Assembly (NCBI RefSeq): GCF_900142205.1
Contig: NZ_FRAA01000001.1
Location: 1,531,311-1,595,310, forward strand
Direction of reading: 5' to 3'
DNA from: Reichenbachiella agariperforans
GTDB taxonomy: Bacteria; Bacteroidota; Bacteroidia; Cytophagales; Cyclobacteriaceae
Length of the DNA: 64,000 nt
Positions 16,836 to 26,192 of the stretch are shown here, piece after piece (position 1 is the stretch's first letter; each line of letters begins with the position of its first letter). The notes beneath the pieces are model-generated. The model worked only from the letters and a program-made list of their open reading frames with translations, searched no databases and was not told the origin of the DNA. A program made the translations under genes and the position numbers.

Positions 16836-18623
16836 TTACATTCTCTCTGGTACGTGGATACCCAGTAGCGACATACCTAATTTAATCAATCGAGCCACCT
16901 GTCCAGATAACTGTACTCTAAACGCCACCTGCTCCGCTTCGTCTTCGGTAAAGATGGCCTGTGCTGCATAGAACTTGTTGTATTCCTTGGCTAGATCATA
17001 GACATACTGCGCGATCACCGCCGGACTGTACTCGTCAGCGGCGAGCTGTATTTTGTTTTGGCACTCGGAGATCAAATAGATCAGCTCGGCTTCATTAGCA
17101 GTGAAAGTGATGTTGTCTGCAACGGCTCCTTCTGCCACTCCCAGTTCCGCCGCACGTCTCAGGATCGCTGAGATACGCGCAAAAGTGTACTGTACGAATG
17201 GGCCAGTATTCCCTTGAAACTCTATCGATTCTTTGGGATCAAAAAGCATACGTTTCTTTGGGTCTACTTTGAGTAGAAAATACTTCAACGCTCCCATACC
17301 GATCGTGTCGTAGAGTGCCGCAGCCTGCTCATCACTAAAGCCATCGATCTTTCCTAGCTCACGGGTATGATCCTCCGCGATCTGAATCATCTCTCCCATC
17401 AGGTCATCCGCATCTACTACAGTTCCTTCTCTTGATTTCATTTTGCCAGATGGCAAATCCACCATCCCGTATGACAAATGAAAACATCCATCCGCCCACG
17501 CATAACCAAGCTTCTTTAGGATCAGAAACAGCACCTTGAAGTGATAGTCCTGCTCATTGCCTACGGTGTAGACCAAACGCTCTAGCCCTGGGTATTCTTT
17601 GAATCGCTGGATGGCGGTACCGATATCTTGCGTCATATAGACCGCTGTCCCATCGCTACGACGAACGATTTTTTGGTCTAGTCCTTCGTCCGTCAGGTCG
17701 ATCCATACAGAGCCATCCGCCTTTTCAAAGAAGTGACCAGTAGCTAATCCAGCCTCTACGGCATCCTTGCCTAGCAGATAGGTATCAGACTCATAGTATA
17801 GCTGATCAAAATCCACCCCCATCTGCTCATAGGTCTTGTCAAACCCATCGTAGACCCAGCCGTTCATCGTCTCCCAAAGCGCATACACTTCTGGATCTTT
17901 GGCCTCCCACTGACGTAGCATCTCTTGCGCTGCGAGTAGCAAAGGCGCTTGCTTCTCTGCCTCCTCTTTGGTTTTGCCTGACTCGACCATCTCAGCTACC
18001 TCTGCTTTGTATGCCTTGTCAAACGCCACATAGTACTTACCTACGAGCTTATCACCCTTCAGTCCAGAAGATTCGGGCGTCTCTCCTTCTCCGAACTTTT
18101 GCCAGGCGATCATGGATTTACAGATATGTATCCCTCGATCGTTGATGATCTGCACCTTCACTACATTATAACCTAGTGCGTCGTAGATTTTAGCCACCGA
18201 GTATCCTAGAAAGATATTTCTCAAGTGCCCAAGGTGAAGAGGCTTGTTGGTATTAGGCGAAGAGTACTCCACCATGACTGACTGCTCTTTTTTCTCTCCC
18301 AAACCATAGTGCTCATCCGCCATCGCTTCGTTGAGTACTTGCAACCATGCTTGATCTGCAATTTCGATATTCAAAAAGCCTTTGACTACATTGAAACCTG
18401 ATACAGTTGGACACTTCTCAGTGAGGTACTCACCAATCTGCTGTGCCGTGTCTTGAGGGCTTTTCTTGGATATTTTCCCATACGGGAAAGTCACAAAAGT
18501 ATAAGCTCCTGCGAACTCCTTGCGTGTAGGTTGTAAGCCAAGTGTAGATTGCTCTACCTCATGGCTGTATAAGTCTTGTAGCGCAGACTGTAGCGCTTTT
18601 TGTATATCTAAAGCAATATTCAT
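16836..18623 (-). CDS. argS: Arginyl-tRNA synthetase
   Basis: ArgS charges tRNA-Arg. The 595-residue class I synthetase has an N-terminal tRNA-binding domain (about 1-110), the HIGH motif as HLGH at 130-133, a KMSK-type loop KMKSREGT near 393-400, and the C-terminal anticodon-binding helices ending in the family-typical LGIHVPERM. It starts 3 nt after ctlX ends, so it is translated from the same message as the two arginine-hydrolase-like genes. Confidence 0.95.
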   Translation of the reverse strand: MNIALDIQKALQSALQDLYSHEVEQSTLGLQPTRKEFAGAYTFVTFPYGKISKKSPQDTAQQIGEYLTEKCPTVSGFNVVKGFLNIEIADQAWLQVLNEAMADEHYGLGEKKEQSVMVEYSSPNTNKPLHLGHLRNIFLGYSVAKIYDALGYNVVKVQIINDRGIHICKSMIAWQKFGEGETPESSGLKGDKLVGKYYVAFDKAYKAEVAEMVESGKTKEEAEKQAPLLLAAQEMLRQWEAKDPEVYALWETMNGWVYDGFDKTYEQMGVDFDQLYYESDTYLLGKDAVEAGLATGHFFEKADGSVWIDLTDEGLDQKIVRRSDGTAVYMTQDIGTAIQRFKEYPGLERLVYTVGNEQDYHFKVLFLILKKLGYAWADGCFHLSYGMVDLPSGKMKSREGTVVDADDLMGEMIQIAEDHTRELGKIDGFSDEQAAALYDTIGMGALKYFLLKVDPKKRMLFDPKESIEFQGNTGPFVQYTFARISAILRRAAELGVAEGAVADNITFTANEAELIYLISECQNKIQLAADEYSPAVIAQYVYDLAKEYNKFYAAQAIFTEDEAEQVAFRVQLSGQVARLIKLGMSLLGIHVPERM

Positions 18624-18626
18624 AAT

Positions 18627-19568
18627 CTATGATTTCGGAAGGAAGATCTCTGCCATCATGCATCGGGCACTGCCTCCTCCTAATGTTTCTATCGTATTAA
18701 GCGAACTATGGATGATCTCCTTGTTGTACGCTAAAATTCTATCTATTTGACTTTGGTCAAGACTGTTGTAGGCTGTAGACGACATGACCATCATCTTTTC
18801 CCCTTCTTGGTTCTCGACCTGGAGCATATTCCCTGCGAACTGCCCCACCTGTTCTTCTGTGATTTCGATGATTTCCTTGTCTGACTCCTCCAGTGTTTCG
18901 ATCACTGCATCTCTGTCCTCCATGTCATCTATAGCGTCTAGACATATCACCGCAAACTCATCTCCCAGACACATCATGACATTGGTATGATAGATGGGAA
19001 GCCGCTCGCCATTCACAGATTGATTCGCCACAAAATCGGCGATGCGAAACCCGAACTGTTCTCTGAACGCCAACAACACATCGGAGTTGGTTCGCTCTGA
19101 AAGTGCAGCATACGCGATCTTATTTTCTCGATCGAGAATTAAACTCCCCGTACCTTCTAGGTATTTCTCTACATGTTCGAAATCCGTAAGGTGAATCTCC
19201 TGTGTGATCTCAAACCCTCTCTCTTCTAGGATATCGAATATCTCTTCGCGGCGCTCCAGTCTTCTGTTCTCTGCAAACATCGGATAAACGCCTATCGTAC
19301 CGTCATGATGAAACGACACCCAGTTGTTCGGGAAAATCGAATCTGGTGTCTCAGGCTTGAGCGTATCATTCACGACGACCACCTCCACACCTGCAGTTGT
19401 CAACTTATCTACGAAATCATCGAACTCCTCCAATGCCTTGGTCTGAATATCTTCTTGTGCTTCTTCTTCTGGTTTGTTTTGATAATAATTATTGACGGCT
19501 GTCTCCTCGTTGAACCGGAAGCTCACAGGTCGTATCATCAGTATGCTGGAAGTTGTATTTATTCCCAT
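18627..19568 (-). CDS. ctlX: CtlX-type citrulline/arginine hydrolase (amidinotransferase fold)
   Basis: The 313-residue protein belongs to the arginine-deiminase-related group of the guanidine-modifying superfamily. Visible features are the N-terminal MIRPVSF, FPNNWVSFHHDGT (substrate Asp/His region), LEGTGSLILDR, YHTNVMMCLGDEFAVICL (catalytic His) and the C-terminal nucleophile Cys303 in GGGSARCM. I recall CtlX as a hydrolase acting in citrulline/arginine use. I chose the start at 19568 because it overlaps the stop of the preceding gene as TAATG; a start 33 nt upstream lies inside that gene. Confidence 0.8.
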   Translation of the reverse strand: MGINTTSSILMIRPVSFRFNEETAVNNYYQNKPEEEAQEDIQTKALEEFDDFVDKLTTAGVEVVVVNDTLKPETPDSIFPNNWVSFHHDGTIGVYPMFAENRRLERREEIFDILEERGFEITQEIHLTDFEHVEKYLEGTGSLILDRENKIAYAALSERTNSDVLLAFREQFGFRIADFVANQSVNGERLPIYHTNVMMCLGDEFAVICLDAIDDMEDRDAVIETLEESDKEIIEITEEQVGQFAGNMLQVENQEGEKMMVMSSTAYNSLDQSQIDRILAYNKEIIHSSLNTIETLGGGSARCMMAEIFLPKS

Positions 19569-20485
19569 TAGTAGCTTCTTTTGAGTGGTAAAGTAGAACA
19601 ACGAAACAATCCTTCCATCTTAGAAATCTCTGTATAAGGCACACGCTCTACTGTAAAACCACGCCGTTCGAGCTCGGTATTCAGCCGATCAAAACCTGCT
19701 TCACTCACGATCACTTCTGGTGATATCGAAAACACATTGGAATTCATGTGATACATCTCATCTTGCGTGATCTCAATACAGTTGTCCGCACCGAACTCTG
19801 CTACTAACCATTCGTAATCGGATAGATTTTTGAATCCCCCCTTATAGATAATACACTGATCTCGCCCGATAGGCTGAAAACAACAATCCAGATGCAATGC
19901 ATTGGCCTTGGCATCTGTATCCGATTTTTTCAATTCGAAACCTATCACCTCATAGTTGGAAAAATGCTGCTCCAAAAACTCAAGTCCTGCACGATTGGTT
20001 CGACTCACCTTGTAGGCTTGATAGTCCTCCTCCTCCGAATAGCCGACGAATAAGCGACCTTTCCAGGGCATCACATCACCACCTTCCGCATGCGCCCCTT
20101 CGGGCATCACTAGGATATCCTCTGGGCTCACCTGATCGATCAGATAGGCTATCCCATCCTTTTCGTGCTCTCTGTCTTCTATAATATTAGGCATAATGAA
20201 AGTCTCGTCGATCACCATACCGATATCGCGGGCATACACCTGATTGGTATCAGCTAAGGTCTCGGGACGATATACTTTGACATGGTGTTTTTCCAGCACT
20301 GCTTTGAAAGCTTCGTTTTCGCGGATTAAATCTTCTTCTTTTGGGAACGTCCCGTCGATGATATGTTCTCGCGATTTAGGATCGTAGACATGTGCCAGGT
20401 CAGGAGTCCCTCCTAAACTCATGGCCGTCCCCAGCACCACAGCTTCTAGTGGTGCAGTTTCGTCCTTAATCATCAATTTTATCAT
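19568..20485 (-). CDS. Amidinotransferase/DDAH-family arginine hydrolase
   Basis: The 305-residue protein is a second guanidine-modifying enzyme, closer to the dimethylarginine dimethylaminohydrolase/arginine deiminase branch. Motifs are YARDIGMVID (Asp), HAEGGDVMPW (EGGD), ALHLDCCFQPIG (catalytic His) and the C-terminal nucleophile Cys296 in LFRCSTLPL. Whether it acts on arginine, methylarginine or agmatine cannot be read from the sequence. It is the first gene of the operon with ctlX, argS and menA, and it diverges from arginine decarboxylase. Confidence 0.78.
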   Translation of the reverse strand: MIKLMIKDETAPLEAVVLGTAMSLGGTPDLAHVYDPKSREHIIDGTFPKEEDLIRENEAFKAVLEKHHVKVYRPETLADTNQVYARDIGMVIDETFIMPNIIEDREHEKDGIAYLIDQVSPEDILVMPEGAHAEGGDVMPWKGRLFVGYSEEEDYQAYKVSRTNRAGLEFLEQHFSNYEVIGFELKKSDTDAKANALHLDCCFQPIGRDQCIIYKGGFKNLSDYEWLVAEFGADNCIEITQDEMYHMNSNVFSISPEVIVSEAGFDRLNTELERRGFTVERVPYTEISKMEGLFRCSTLPLKRSY

Positions 20486-20507
20486 TATTGGTCATTTTTT
20501 GGGTCTG

Positions 20508-20541
20508 CAAATTTAACCGTATTTTATACAAAACATTTCAA
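20508..20541 (-). promoter_or_regulatory. Promoter of the arginine hydrolase-ctlX-argS-menA operon
   Basis: The minus strand has TAAATTTG (20515-20508), an exact TAnnTTTG, with a TTG at 20541-20539 and a 23-nt spacer. The operon's first ATG at 20485 lies 22 nt downstream. Confidence 0.6.
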
Positions 20542-20560
20542 AGTCCGAAAACATAAATAA

Positions 20561-20593
20561 TTGATGGTGGTTTTTCATTTTTTGTGATATTTG
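20561..20593 (+). promoter_or_regulatory. Candidate promoter of the arginine decarboxylase gene
   Basis: A TTG at 20561-20563 is followed after 22 nt by GATATTTG (20586-20593), one mismatch from TAnnTTTG. The ATG is 37 nt further on. It is arranged divergently from the hydrolase operon promoter. Confidence 0.4.
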
Positions 20594-20630
20594 TAGGATT
20601 TAATAAAGCAAAACGTTGACTCCAGATTAG

Positions 20631-22019
20631 ATGAATAAGTACATAGACCTGATAGACCAGACCTTTTATTTCCCCACGAAAGAATTTGAAGTAAAGGATG
20701 ATAATTTGTTTTTTCATGGTGTCGACCTTCAAGCAATCATCAACGAGTACGGAACTCCTCTCAAACTCACCTACCTCCCTAAAATCTCCGAACAAATCCA
20801 AAATGCCAAACAACTATTCAAAGAGGCAATGGAGAGAAAAAACTATCAGGGGAAATACACCTACTGCTACTGCACCAAGTCTTCGCACTTTCAGTTCGTG
20901 GTAGAAGAGGCACTCAAAAACGACATCCATCTAGAAACTTCGTCTGCTTATGACATCTCCATCATCAAAAGTCTCTACGCCAAAAAACAAATCACGAAAG
21001 AGACCTATATCGTCTGCAACGGATTCAAAAGACCGCTATATGTAGAGGAAATCAGTGGCCTGCTCAATGATGGTTTCAAGAACTGCCTCCCCATCCTAGA
21101 CAATATGAAGGAGCTCGAATACTACGAGCAGCACGTCAATGACAACTACCAGATGGGGTTGCGAGTGGCCTCTGACGAAGAGCCGAGCTTTAGCTTTTAC
21201 ACGTCCAGACTAGGGATACGCTACAACAAGATCGTGGACTTCTACGAAGAACGTATCAAAGGCAAGACCAAAGGACAGCTCAAAATGCTGCATTATTTCA
21301 TCAATACAGGGATCAAGGATACCGCCTACTACTGGAACGAACTGAGTCGCTTTGTCAACAAATACTGTGAACTCAAAAAAGTATGTCCAGAAATCGAGTC
21401 TATTGATATAGGAGGTGGATTCCCAATCAAAAACTCACTTCACTTCGAATATGACTATGCCTACATGGTCGATCAGATCGTAGAGCAAATCCAAAGCATC
21501 TGCAAGGAGCATGATGTCCCTACCCCTAACATCTTTACGGAGTTCGGGAGCTATACCGTAGGAGAAAGTGGTGCGAATATATACTCTGTTTTGGACCAAA
21601 AACTCCAAAATGACAAGGAACTATGGTACATGATGGATGGCTCATTCATCACACACATGCCAGATGTGTGGGGTCTAAACACCAAGTTTACCATGCTGCC
21701 CATCAACCTATGGAACAATGACTATCACCGTGTCAACATCGGTGGGCTGACCTGTGACAGCATGGACTACTATGACTCAGAGGCACATATTGCAGAGGTT
21801 TTCCTCCCTAAAATTAAAAAAGAGCAATCGCTATACTTTGGCTTCTTCAATACGGGGGCATACCAAGAATCACTCGGAGGCTATGGCGGGATACAGCACT
21901 GTCTGATCCCTGCTGCCAAACATGTGATCATAGAAAAAGATGCTGACGGAAACATGGTTTCAAGATTGTTCGCCCCCGAACAAAGTAGCGAACAAATGCT
22001 AAAGATACTTGGCTATTGA
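20631..22019 (+). CDS. speA: Arginine decarboxylase (fold III, PLP-dependent)
   Basis: The 462-residue protein has the alanine-racemase-fold decarboxylase layout: the PLP lysine Lys83 in YCYCTKSSHF, HLETSSAYDI (about 105-115), the phosphate-binding IDIGGGFPIK, and the C-terminal catalytic Cys-Asp in GGLTCDSMDYYD, followed by FFNTGAYQESLGGYGGIQHC. I recall the same compact form annotated as biosynthetic arginine decarboxylase in Bacteroidota; it would make agmatine for polyamine synthesis. Carboxynorspermidine or diaminopimelate decarboxylase are less likely given the sequence and the arginine-related divergent operon. Confidence 0.78.
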   Translation: MNKYIDLIDQTFYFPTKEFEVKDDNLFFHGVDLQAIINEYGTPLKLTYLPKISEQIQNAKQLFKEAMERKNYQGKYTYCYCTKSSHFQFVVEEALKNDIHLETSSAYDISIIKSLYAKKQITKETYIVCNGFKRPLYVEEISGLLNDGFKNCLPILDNMKELEYYEQHVNDNYQMGLRVASDEEPSFSFYTSRLGIRYNKIVDFYEERIKGKTKGQLKMLHYFINTGIKDTAYYWNELSRFVNKYCELKKVCPEIESIDIGGGFPIKNSLHFEYDYAYMVDQIVEQIQSICKEHDVPTPNIFTEFGSYTVGESGANIYSVLDQKLQNDKELWYMMDGSFITHMPDVWGLNTKFTMLPINLWNNDYHRVNIGGLTCDSMDYYDSEAHIAEVFLPKIKKEQSLYFGFFNTGAYQESLGGYGGIQHCLIPAAKHVIIEKDADGNMVSRLFAPEQSSEQMLKILGY

Positions 22020-22077
22020 AACCGTTGACTCCTAAAACCGTCCTAATTTAGCCAGTAACACCATAGAAAACATATCC

Positions 22078-22806
22078 TTGAACGATAGTCTAGTCATAAT
22101 CCCCACCTTCAACGAGAAAGAAAACATCCAAGCCATCATACAAACTGTGATCGATTTGGATCAAGGCTTTGATGTATTGATTGTGGACGATGGATCACCC
22201 GATGGAACAGCGACCCTAGTCAAATCAATGATGGAGGTGCACCCGCAGATTCATATCATCGAGCGAGAAGGAAAACTTGGCTTAGGAACTGCCTATATCA
22301 CTGGCTTCCAATTCGCGATAGATCATGGCTTTGACTACATCTTCGAGATGGATGCCGATTTTTCACATAACCCTGCCGATCTGATCCGTCTCCGAACTGC
22401 CTGCCGAGAAGATGGCTATGACATGGCCGTCGGTTCTCGCTACATCTCAGGAGTCAATGTCGTCAACTGGCCTATGGATCGTGTACTCATGTCTTACTTT
22501 GCCAGTATCTACGTTCAGTTCATCACTGGCATCCCCGTCAAAGACACCACTGCAGGTTTCAAGTGCTACCGGCGAGAAGTCCTCGACACCATCGGCCTAG
22601 ACAATATCCACTTTGTGGGCTATGCATTCCAAATCGAAATGAAATTCCAGGCATGGAAGTACAATTTTAAAATCACCGAAGTACCTATCATTTTCACAGA
22701 TCGCACACTAGGACACTCCAAAATGAGCCGAGGCATATTCAAAGAGGCTGTTATCGGGGTGATACAAATGAAAATCAAGAGTTTGTTCAAAAAGTATATC
22801 CGCTGA
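22078..22806 (+). CDS. Polyprenol-phosphate mannosyltransferase (DPM1-like GT2)
   Basis: The 242-residue GT2 protein transfers a sugar (usually mannose) from its nucleotide form to a polyprenyl phosphate carrier at the cytoplasmic membrane face. It shows LVIIPTFNEKENI, VLIVDDGSPDGTA, the metal-binding MDADFSHNP (DAD) and DTTAGFKCYRREVL, all typical of the DPM1 branch. It has no membrane helices at the C-terminus. It starts with TTG, and no ATG occurs at a suitable place. It lies 58 nt after arginine decarboxylase and is possibly cotranscribed. Confidence 0.85.
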   Translation: MNDSLVIIPTFNEKENIQAIIQTVIDLDQGFDVLIVDDGSPDGTATLVKSMMEVHPQIHIIEREGKLGLGTAYITGFQFAIDHGFDYIFEMDADFSHNPADLIRLRTACREDGYDMAVGSRYISGVNVVNWPMDRVLMSYFASIYVQFITGIPVKDTTAGFKCYRREVLDTIGLDNIHFVGYAFQIEMKFQAWKYNFKITEVPIIFTDRTLGHSKMSRGIFKEAVIGVIQMKIKSLFKKYIR

Positions 22807-22909
22807 TAGAAAATACTTATCATCCCATCTCCTAATTTGATTCAATTTTCCGATCCTAAGGTGCCGTCTTTGCGTTATTTGTAGTGAATAGAACTTAAAC
22901 AAATAGATC

Positions 22910-23353
22910 ATGATCAAGAATCAAAATATTATAGACCAGTTAAACGGGTTACTGTCAGATTATCAAATCTTCTATCAAAACCTGAGAGGGTTTCACTGGA
23001 ATATCCAAGGAAAAAACTTCTTTGAACTCCATGTTAAATTCGAAGAACTCTATACCGAGACCAATGTCAAAGTAGACGATATCGCAGAGAGAATCTTAAC
23101 GATAGGCGGCACCCCGATTCACAACTTCCAAGATTATTTGGATACTGCAGAGCTAGTCCCTGTAAAGAATGTCCATGATGATGAGACTGCAGTCAAAACC
23201 ATCGTCTCCAACCTAGAAAAAATCATCATTAAGGAGAAAGCAATCAAAGAAGCCGCAGGTGCCGTCGATGACAGTGGTACCGAAGACCAAATGTCAGCCT
23301 TCGTCGAGGAGCAAGAAAAAACACTCTGGATGTACAAAGCTTGGTTGAAATAA
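22910..23353 (+). CDS. dps: Dps family DNA-binding ferritin
   Basis: Dps forms a dodecamer that oxidises and stores iron using hydrogen peroxide and protects DNA. The 147-residue protein has the inter-subunit ferroxidase residues in NLRGFHWNIQGKNFFELHVKFEELY and the partner residues in VDDIAERI, matching the family in order and spacing. It has no long basic tail, so DNA binding may be weak. It ends in a strong bidirectional terminator. A GTTATTTG at 22874 is a weak -7 candidate. Confidence 0.92.
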   Translation: MIKNQNIIDQLNGLLSDYQIFYQNLRGFHWNIQGKNFFELHVKFEELYTETNVKVDDIAERILTIGGTPIHNFQDYLDTAELVPVKNVHDDETAVKTIVSNLEKIIIKEKAIKEAAGAVDDSGTEDQMSAFVEEQEKTLWMYKAWLK

Positions 23354-23374
23354 TCAAATAAAGCATTCCTACAC

Positions 23375-23405
23375 AAAGCCATCTTATCTGATAAGATGGC
23401 TTTTC
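23375..23405. terminator. Bidirectional terminator between dps and the response regulator
   Basis: AAAGCCATCTTATC and GATAAGATGGCTTT form a 14-bp perfect stem around a single T, with T-runs on both strands. It serves the convergent dps and response-regulator genes. Confidence 0.85.
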
Positions 23406-24052
23406 TATTTTAGTAATCCTTTGAGAATCGTCTGCTTTACCAAACCTGCCGTGTTTTTCACTCCAAGTTTGGACAAGAGGTTCTTGCGGTGCGTATTGAC
23501 GGTGTGTTGACTAATAAAAAGCTTTTCTGCGATTTCTTGAGCCGTAAACTCTTCCACGATCAAATGTAAAATTTCCTTTTCCCGTTTGCTCAAAGCAGTC
23601 TGGACAGTACTGCTAGTCGTAGCAGACGAAAACAGGCTCTCTGTATACTTCTTTTGAACCTCCTGCGAAAAATGCTTGCCCCCAGTAGCTACTGTTTTGA
23701 TAGCCGTTAGCAATTCGTTTTTCTCTGCGTTTTTTAGCAGATAACCATCCACCCCTCCTTTGATGAGCTTCTGAATGATATCAGGATCATTATGAGTGGT
23801 CAGTACCAATACTTTCGCTTGTATATTTCGCTTTTTTAACTCGGCATTCAACTGTATCCCATCCATATGCGGCATACTCACATCTGTCACCACTACATCT
23901 ACAGGTGCGTCTTTCAAAGTATCGATTACCGCTCTAGCATCCGTTAGAACACCTACCACCTCTACCTGTTCGTCACCTACCAGTATAGACGACAACCCAT
24001 CCAAAAACATTTGATGATCATCTACGATTAGTACTTTTATACTTTTTTGCAT
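23405..24052 (-). CDS. LuxR/NarL-family response regulator
   Basis: The 215-residue regulator has a receiver domain (about 5-125) with acidic pocket DDHQM, phosphoacceptor Asp in VVTDVSMPHMDG, and conserved Thr/Lys (LTTHND; YLLKNA). The LuxR HTH is at about 150-212 (LSKREKEILHLIVEEFTAQEIAEKLFISQHTVNTHRKN, shown here only as a motif location). It starts 33 nt after the TPR kinase gene, so it is the cognate partner. Confidence 0.9.
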   Translation of the reverse strand: MQKSIKVLIVDDHQMFLDGLSSILVGDEQVEVVGVLTDARAVIDTLKDAPVDVVVTDVSMPHMDGIQLNAELKKRNIQAKVLVLTTHNDPDIIQKLIKGGVDGYLLKNAEKNELLTAIKTVATGGKHFSQEVQKKYTESLFSSATTSSTVQTALSKREKEILHLIVEEFTAQEIAEKLFISQHTVNTHRKNLLSKLGVKNTAGLVKQTILKGLLK

Positions 24053-24085
24053 TCCTATCTCTATAAAAACTGTACGCTACCAAAT

Positions 24086-26035
24086 CTACGCCACCACTGG
24101 AACAGTCAAGTCGATGTTAACAATCGTCCCTCTCCCTACACTCGAATCGATATGCATTGTCCCTTTCAATGTTTCCAATCGGTGTTTGATATTCTCTAAA
24201 CCGATCCCTTTATTCTTTTGAGAGCGATCAAACCCTCGGCCATCATCCTCCACGATCAGATTGATTTCTCTATCATTTTTCGTCAGCGACACCTCTGCAG
24301 ACTTTGCGCTAGCATGTTTCACTACATTTGCGACGAGTTCTTGAATAATCCGATACAGATCCACTTTGAACTGAACTGGCATATCATTCAAATTCAACTC
24401 CTGAGAGGTGACGAGCTGAAAATCTACCCCCGTAGCATCTGCTATCTCATGCACATAATCCTGTATCAAAGCGACAAACGGAGCACTCATAACCTTGAAC
24501 GGTGTAAGGTTGTGCGACAAACTCCTGACCTCTTCGTAGATATCTCCCACCGCAGAAATAATCAGATCTAGCCCTAACCCTTTGCTATCTTCAACATGTC
24601 TTAAGTTCAATTTGACAGCAGCCAAAGAACCCGCTACTCCATCATGTAATTCCTTGGCCATACGAACTCTCTCCCGCTCCTGACCTGCCAAACTTGCCTT
24701 AATGGTTTTAATTTCGTTTTCCTTTAAAATATCTTTGATTACTTGTTGATTGATCTCGTCATTCTTCTGCGCCAACAACTGACTTGTCTTTAGTTTTTGC
24801 GCATACACGAAAATGAAAGAAATAAGCACAATCGACATACACACACTGCCTACTATGGCCACATTCCTAATTAACTCGTGCTTCTCCAAATTAGCCTTTT
24901 GCATAAGTTGCTCGGATTGCAACATTGCTATTTCCTTTTCTTTCTTCTCTGATTCATACTTAGCAAGAACTTCCTCTAACTGCTTATTCTTATCTAGGGA
25001 ATACAGAGTATCCTTCATTTGGGAATGAACGAACATATTATCATAGGCCAGTTTATAATTCCCATATGCCGCTTGATTAATAGCCATATTGGCAAGAATA
25101 AACACCTCATTACTAAGCTCATATTTTCGCGCTAATTCAAGACTCTTTTGATAGTAGTCATCTGCCAATTGATAAGACTTCAACTGATTATAGATCAACC
25201 CAAGCATATTATATGGGTGAACAAGTGCTATCTCATTGCCCTGACTCAAACTGTAATTCACTAAGTCCAAACAAAAAGGCAATGCTTCTTGAGCCCGCCC
25301 TTCTTCCCAGTACAATGAGGTTAGATAATCAACAATCACATAAACACTTGCACTATCCTGCACCTGTTCAGCTAAGTTCAATCCAAATTCATAATAATAG
25401 CTTGCACTATCGAAATGTCCCTGTTTTTGTTTTGTCAAACCAATGTTCCCCAAAATTGTAACTTTTGCTTTCATCGAAGGATTCATAGCCAGAGCTTCGT
25501 TAAAATACCTTATAGCCTCTTCATAGTGAGACTGCTCTTGATGTACAATCCCAATGTTATTTTTTATTTTAAGAATTTCCTCTTTAATCTCCAGCTCCTC
25601 AGCGTATCTTAAGGCTATTTTATACTGTTGCATTCCTGTCTTATGCTCACCCATATTACGCAACACATTGCCCATTGTCTTATGCAAGACCATCAAATAT
25701 TCCCCATCTCTCGAAACCTCAAAAAGCTCTTTGGCACTCTGCAAATAATCTAGAGACCGTTTGTTATCTAACAAACCATAGTACATCTCCCCTAAGAGGA
25801 AATAACTCTTTGCTAGTCCCAAATCATAACCTGCTATTTTACTGAGCTCAACACTTTTATGTAATAACACCTCCATACTATCAACATCATAAATCAGTCC
25901 CTCTGCACGAACTATTAAAGCGTCAACGTCAGCTTTTTGATCAATTATTTGTGCAAATAATTGGCCTTCTGATATAGAAAACACAAGGATAAAGAGGAGT
26001 AAAACAGATAAAATAAGTTTGTTAATTTCTAGCAT
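24086..26035 (-). CDS. TPR sensor histidine kinase (HisKA_3 type)
   Basis: The 649-residue protein has a signal peptide (ending QLFAQ), a periplasmic TPR array (about 50-350; FNEALAMNPS, YYQKSLELA), one membrane helix (about 390-412), a short coiled coil, the HisKA_3 phosphoacceptor motif ERVRMAKELHDG (His near 463) and a HATPase domain with N box ELVANVVKHA, G1 EDDGRGFD and GIGLENIKHRLETL. It is the NarL-type kinase for the regulator just downstream. A TATCTTTG -7 box lies on the minus strand at 26063-26070. Confidence 0.9.
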   Translation of the reverse strand: MLEINKLILSVLLLFILVFSISEGQLFAQIIDQKADVDALIVRAEGLIYDVDSMEVLLHKSVELSKIAGYDLGLAKSYFLLGEMYYGLLDNKRSLDYLQSAKELFEVSRDGEYLMVLHKTMGNVLRNMGEHKTGMQQYKIALRYAEELEIKEEILKIKNNIGIVHQEQSHYEEAIRYFNEALAMNPSMKAKVTILGNIGLTKQKQGHFDSASYYYEFGLNLAEQVQDSASVYVIVDYLTSLYWEEGRAQEALPFCLDLVNYSLSQGNEIALVHPYNMLGLIYNQLKSYQLADDYYQKSLELARKYELSNEVFILANMAINQAAYGNYKLAYDNMFVHSQMKDTLYSLDKNKQLEEVLAKYESEKKEKEIAMLQSEQLMQKANLEKHELIRNVAIVGSVCMSIVLISFIFVYAQKLKTSQLLAQKNDEINQQVIKDILKENEIKTIKASLAGQERERVRMAKELHDGVAGSLAAVKLNLRHVEDSKGLGLDLIISAVGDIYEEVRSLSHNLTPFKVMSAPFVALIQDYVHEIADATGVDFQLVTSQELNLNDMPVQFKVDLYRIIQELVANVVKHASAKSAEVSLTKNDREINLIVEDDGRGFDRSQKNKGIGLENIKHRLETLKGTMHIDSSVGRGTIVNIDLTVPVVA

Positions 26036-26062
26036 TTGAGGGGTTAAACTCTATTCATTTTT

Positions 26063-26070
26063 CAAAGATA
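26063..26070 (-). promoter_or_regulatory. -7 box of the TPR kinase/regulator operon
   Basis: The minus strand reads TATCTTTG, an exact TAnnTTTG, 27 nt upstream of the kinase ATG. No clear -33 TTG is seen. Confidence 0.45.
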
Positions 26071-26090
26071 ACATGACACCTCACTGAGCT

Positions 26091-26130
26091 CACTAAAAAT
26101 AGTGATTCTTTTTTTTCGCTATTTATAGCG
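26091..26130. promoter_or_regulatory. Two similar palindromes between divergent genes
   Basis: CACTAAAAATAGTG (26091-26104) and CGCTATTTATAGCG (26117-26130) are hairpin-like palindromes of the same size and outline, 26 bp apart start to start and separated by a T-run. They lie between the two-component operon and the LipL32-like gene. They could be operator half-sites for the LuxR regulator; the first plus the T-run could also be a weak terminator. Confidence 0.45.
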
Positions 26131-26192
26131 ATGCATAGAGATAACCAACAATCTAATATTGCAAAGTATTATTTAAAAAATCATATATAAAG

